Shown here in pieces: positions 61,421 to 64,000 of a stretch of 64,000 nucleotides of DNA. This DNA comes from an uncultured Agathobacter sp. (GTDB taxonomy: Bacteria; Bacillota; Clostridia; Lachnospirales; Lachnospiraceae): contig CAKRLV010000003.1 of the NCBI GenBank assembly GCA_934359755.1, positions 62,001-126,000 on the forward strand. The letters are read 5' to 3'. A program made the translations under genes and the position numbers. The notes below the pieces were generated by a model. The model saw nothing but the letters and a program-made list of their open reading frames with translations, was not told the DNA's origin and ran no database searches. Positions within the stretch are counted from its first letter, which is position 1. Every line of letters starts with the position of its first letter.

Positions 61421-61996
61421 ATGTTTTTAAATATAGCAGTGATTATAGCCGAGTCACTGCTGCTTTTACTTGTGATTGTTCTATTTTTTAAGCTAAGAAA
61501 GCAAAAGCAGAATGCAGCCGAATTGCTATCAAGACAGAAGGATAGAATTCGAGAGGAAGAATTGGATTTCATGTTGCAGAACAAAGCATATATTGGTGAG
61601 GGCGACAATGCCAGACTTGGCAATGATCCATATGAGAGCGTATATCATGAGGAAGCAGCAGCGAAGTATCTTGACGATAGACCACACATAAGTGTTAATA
61701 TAGATGTAAGTGGTGTTTTATCGAATAAGCGGTATATGGTTCATGTATTTGATTCCATTACAGTTGGAAGAGGCGACAATAATAAGGTAATTATTAATGA
61801 TGTAAAAGTCGCAGCCAATCAGTTACAACTGATAAGAAATAATAATAGGCTGCTAGTGAGAAATCTGTCAGAGGATTTACAGGTCGAACTTAGAAGGGGA
61901 AACTATTCGACTTATGTTGGCGGCAAACCAATTTATGTAGAATCACAGGATTTGATTATTATGGGACAGACAACACTTAGGTTTACATTTGTCTAG
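61421..61996 (+). CDS. Single-pass membrane protein with C-terminal FHA-like domain
   Basis: The protein has 191 residues from the ATG at 61421, which has GGGA 6 bases upstream; the ATG at 61415 abuts the ribosome site. One N-terminal membrane helix (about 4-23) is followed by a charged helical segment (RQKDRIREEELDFML) and an FHA-like beta domain (about 95-190). VHVFDSITVGRGDNNKVII is the first strand block. The usual SxxH of FHA is not obvious, since the matching segment reads VKVAANQLQLI, so phosphothreonine binding may be weakened or lost. It lies between the pseudoprotease and essC with short gaps, so it is probably part of the same membrane complex. Confidence 0.82.
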   Translation: MFLNIAVIIAESLLLLLVIVLFFKLRKQKQNAAELLSRQKDRIREEELDFMLQNKAYIGEGDNARLGNDPYESVYHEEAAAKYLDDRPHISVNIDVSGVLSNKRYMVHVFDSITVGRGDNNKVIINDVKVAANQLQLIRNNNRLLVRNLSEDLQVELRRGNYSTYVGGKPIYVESQDLIIMGQTTLRFTFV

Positions 61997-62017
61997 AGGA
62001 ATTTAGAGGATAAAGTT

Positions 62018-64000
62018 ATGGCAATTCTATTATCAATATACACTAAGACGGCATTTCGCGAGGAGCGGCTGCCTATTATCAATAATTCAGATTATTCTAT
62101 TGTATTAGATAAGGACATCTATGGCATCAAGAAGGATATCACATTGAAGCTGCAGGTTATTAATGAGGCATGGCAGTTCGTGAATGGATATGATTACAGT
62201 ATCTATAAGGGGGATGTCGAATACGAGAAGAAAAATATATGCGATGAAGATATTCTGAAAGTATATACAGAGGATGAGGTATTTACAATTGCAGTTAAAT
62301 ATCTTAATATGGCTTTTGCACCATTCACCAAATATACTATTTCAGGGATTGATTCTATAAGCATTGGAAAAAGTGATTCAAATGATATCTGCTACGATTA
62401 TGCAGGTATGGTGTCACGACAGCATGCAAGAATTTTTCGCAAGGCGAATGAATGGTATATTGAGAATAATGGTAAGAATGGTATATATGTGAATTCTGTA
62501 TTGGTTCAGGAAAGTACCATTCTGAAATTTGGAGATTATATTAGTATTATAGGGTTACATCTGGTATTCTTAGGTAATATTCTGGCAGTTGATGATATTC
62601 GAAGTTCGGTTACTATATCAGCTGCATTAGTTCACTATACCCCCCAGAAAATTAAAAAGCAAAGCCAAGGCGATGATGTTGGCTACAAAAATACAGATGC
62701 CGGGAGAGTTCTGGTTCAGAGAGCACCTAGAAATGTATTGAAAATCGAACGCGAGCCAATTGAAATTGAAAGTCCGCCAGCAAATAATAAGGCAAAGAAG
62801 CAGCCGCTTATTATGACAATCGGTCCGTCATTTACTATGGCAATTCCTATGATGCTCAGCTGTCTGCTTATGGCAAGCAGCGGTGGAAGGCGTGGTGTCA
62901 TGATGTATTCCGGAGTTATTATGGCAATTTCTTCTGCGAGTATGGGAATTATATGGGCGCTATATAGCCTGCATATGCAGAAGAAGAATGAGAGGGAGCG
63001 CGAGTTACACCGATTTGAGGCATATGGAAGATATCTACAGCAGAAATCAGACGAAGTCCGTTCTAAGTACGAGAACAATATTGCATCTATGCGTACGATG
63101 TATGAAAGTGCATCTGAGAGTGCAAAGTATCCGGATAATATAAGCAAGCTGTGGAATAGAAATTCAAGACATGGTGATTTTCTTTCCCCTCGTCTGGGAA
63201 TCGGAAATCTTCCTTTTCAGGTTCCGATTGTCTGTGATAAAAAGAAATTCACACTTGAAGAGGATAGTCTTCTTGAGAAGCCAAGACTTATACAGGAGAA
63301 TTTCAAGACCTTGTATGATGTTCCTATCTGCTGGAATCTTTTAGACAAGCCTTTGATTGGTATAGTCGGTGGCTGCCATAATGCCGGTGGTATCGAGATT
63401 CTAAAATGTATTGCTGCACAGATTGCAGCGAACAATTGTTATACAGATGTGAAGATGATATTTATCTATGATGGTTCAAAGGCAGAGAATATGAATCGCT
63501 TTGATTTTGCCAAATGGCTTCCTCATGTATGGTCAGAAGATAAGCGTATGCGTTATGTAGCGGCGGATAAGAATGAAGCGAGTGATATATTTTATGCACT
63601 TGCAAGGACATTCAGATTCAGAGATGAGAATGCTGACAGCAATAGAGGCAGCACATTGTACAAGCCTCATTTTGTGATGTTCCTTGTTAATCCGGAGTTC
63701 ATGGAGGGCGAACTTGTTGCAAAGTATGTCCTTGATATGCACAAGGATTATGGACTTACAACTTTTATTCTCTCTGATGAGGTACAGAATCTGCCAAATG
63801 AATGTGAATTCATTATAGAAAATGATGATAGATTCAGAGGAATTTATAACCTTGCATCAAGTGATAACGATAACCATATAGAAGTCAAATTTGACAGTAT
63901 AAGTGATGATGAAATAGACACTTTTGCAAGAAAACTTTCTAATTACTACGTAAAGGAAATAGAGACTGGCGGTGATATTCCAAGTGCAATCACATTCATG
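62018..64000 (+). CDS. essC: EssC/YukB-type T7SS ATPase, N-terminal part (3' end outside window)
   Basis: The frame is open from the ATG at 62018 (AGAGGA just upstream) to the window end, giving 661 residues with no stop. Residues 1-100 are a first small beta domain and 105-185 a clear FHA domain (ISIGKSDSNDICYDY, SRQHARIF, GKNGIYVNS). Two membrane helices lie at about 264-287 and 293-317, then a coiled region and the start of the first FtsK/SpoIIIE-like domain (LIGIVGGCHNAGGIEILKC, about 449-467). This matches the N-terminal half of EssC, the motor of T7SSb. The Walker motifs of the later ATPase domains should lie beyond the edge. It is the anchor for naming the locus T7SS. Confidence 0.93.
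   Translation, partial: MAILLSIYTKTAFREERLPIINNSDYSIVLDKDIYGIKKDITLKLQVINEAWQFVNGYDYSIYKGDVEYEKKNICDEDILKVYTEDEVFTIAVKYLNMAFAPFTKYTISGIDSISIGKSDSNDICYDYAGMVSRQHARIFRKANEWYIENNGKNGIYVNSVLVQESTILKFGDYISIIGLHLVFLGNILAVDDIRSSVTISAALVHYTPQKIKKQSQGDDVGYKNTDAGRVLVQRAPRNVLKIEREPIEIESPPANNKAKKQPLIMTIGPSFTMAIPMMLSCLLMASSGGRRGVMMYSGVIMAISSASMGIIWALYSLHMQKKNERERELHRFEAYGRYLQQKSDEVRSKYENNIASMRTMYESASESAKYPDNISKLWNRNSRHGDFLSPRLGIGNLPFQVPIVCDKKKFTLEEDSLLEKPRLIQENFKTLYDVPICWNLLDKPLIGIVGGCHNAGGIEILKCIAAQIAANNCYTDVKMIFIYDGSKAENMNRFDFAKWLPHVWSEDKRMRYVAADKNEASDIFYALARTFRFRDENADSNRGSTLYKPHFVMFLVNPEFMEGELVAKYVLDMHKDYGLTTFILSDEVQNLPNECEFIIENDDRFRGIYNLASSDNDNHIEVKFDSISDDEIDTFARKLSNYYVKEIETGGDIPSAITFM

Noticed and set aside
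1..64000. Mobile element, prophage, rRNA or tRNA genes
   Set aside because: No transposase, integrase, terminal repeats, phage structural genes or RNA-gene-like conserved stretches were found on reading both strands; a tRNA scan was not possible here.

Overview
The window looks like a chromosomal segment of a low-GC, Gram-positive anaerobe of the Clostridia, most likely family Lachnospiraceae. The grounds are AT-rich intergenic DNA, GGAGG-type ribosome sites, sigma-A-like promoters, and many secreted proteins built from FnIII, GH25, NlpC/P60, amidase_3 and Lys-rich modules. Genus and species cannot be fixed from this sequence alone. I see no rRNA, tRNA, CRISPR array, insertion sequence or phage gene. 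No gene-free stretch exceeds about 235 bases.

Bases 1-26280 are a cell-wall glycopolymer locus. A CDP-polyol phosphotransferase cut by the left edge is followed by a secreted beta-helix protein, TarI and TarJ (CDP-ribitol supply), a GT4 glycosyltransferase, a Stealth-type sugar-phosphate transferase, three more CDP-glycerol/ribitol phosphotransferase-like proteins, an O-antigen-polymerase-like membrane protein, an acyltransferase and a second beta-helix protein. Then come a basic secreted protein, an O-antigen-ligase-like protein, a lipoprotein GH25 lysozyme, and a pair of secreted SGNH/sialate-esterase-like proteins, one of which has lost its nucleophile. Bases 26281-30260 hold rmlA, rmlB, rmlD and rmlC (dTDP-rhamnose), with an operator-like palindrome in the promoter and a 38-bp tandem repeat between rmlA and rmlB.

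Bases 30278-32900 (minus strand) hold an FnIII-amidase and a MerR-methyltransferase fusion. Bases 33099-44900 hold wall assembly and precursor genes: two LCP ligases, an NlpC/P60 protein, a GH25 lysozyme with five FnIII domains, phosphoglucomutase, a small zinc ribbon, a UDP-sugar pyrophosphorylase and GlmS. Bases 45013-53232 are more ordinary: HtrA protease, carbamate kinase, PepF, a chemoreceptor, LuxS, MTA/SAH nucleosidase and a polysaccharide deacetylase.

Bases 53300-64000 are the most unusual part, a type VII secretion (T7SSb-like) locus. It encodes three WXG100-family proteins, a putative secreted GH24-like lysozyme with a T7 export motif, an adjacent lipoprotein that could be its immunity factor, a PP2C phosphatase, a transmembrane Ser/Thr kinase with an intact active site, a small membrane protein, a membrane pseudoprotease with a cytoplasmic FHA domain, a second membrane FHA protein, and the N-terminal part of EssC (also with an FHA domain), which runs off the right edge. 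Kinase, phosphatase, three FHA domains and recurring acidic-Thr-hydrophobic motifs suggest a secretion machine controlled by reversible threonine phosphorylation. The kinase has the overall topology of EssB/YukC, which is a pseudokinase in known systems. This is my best candidate for an under-described system.
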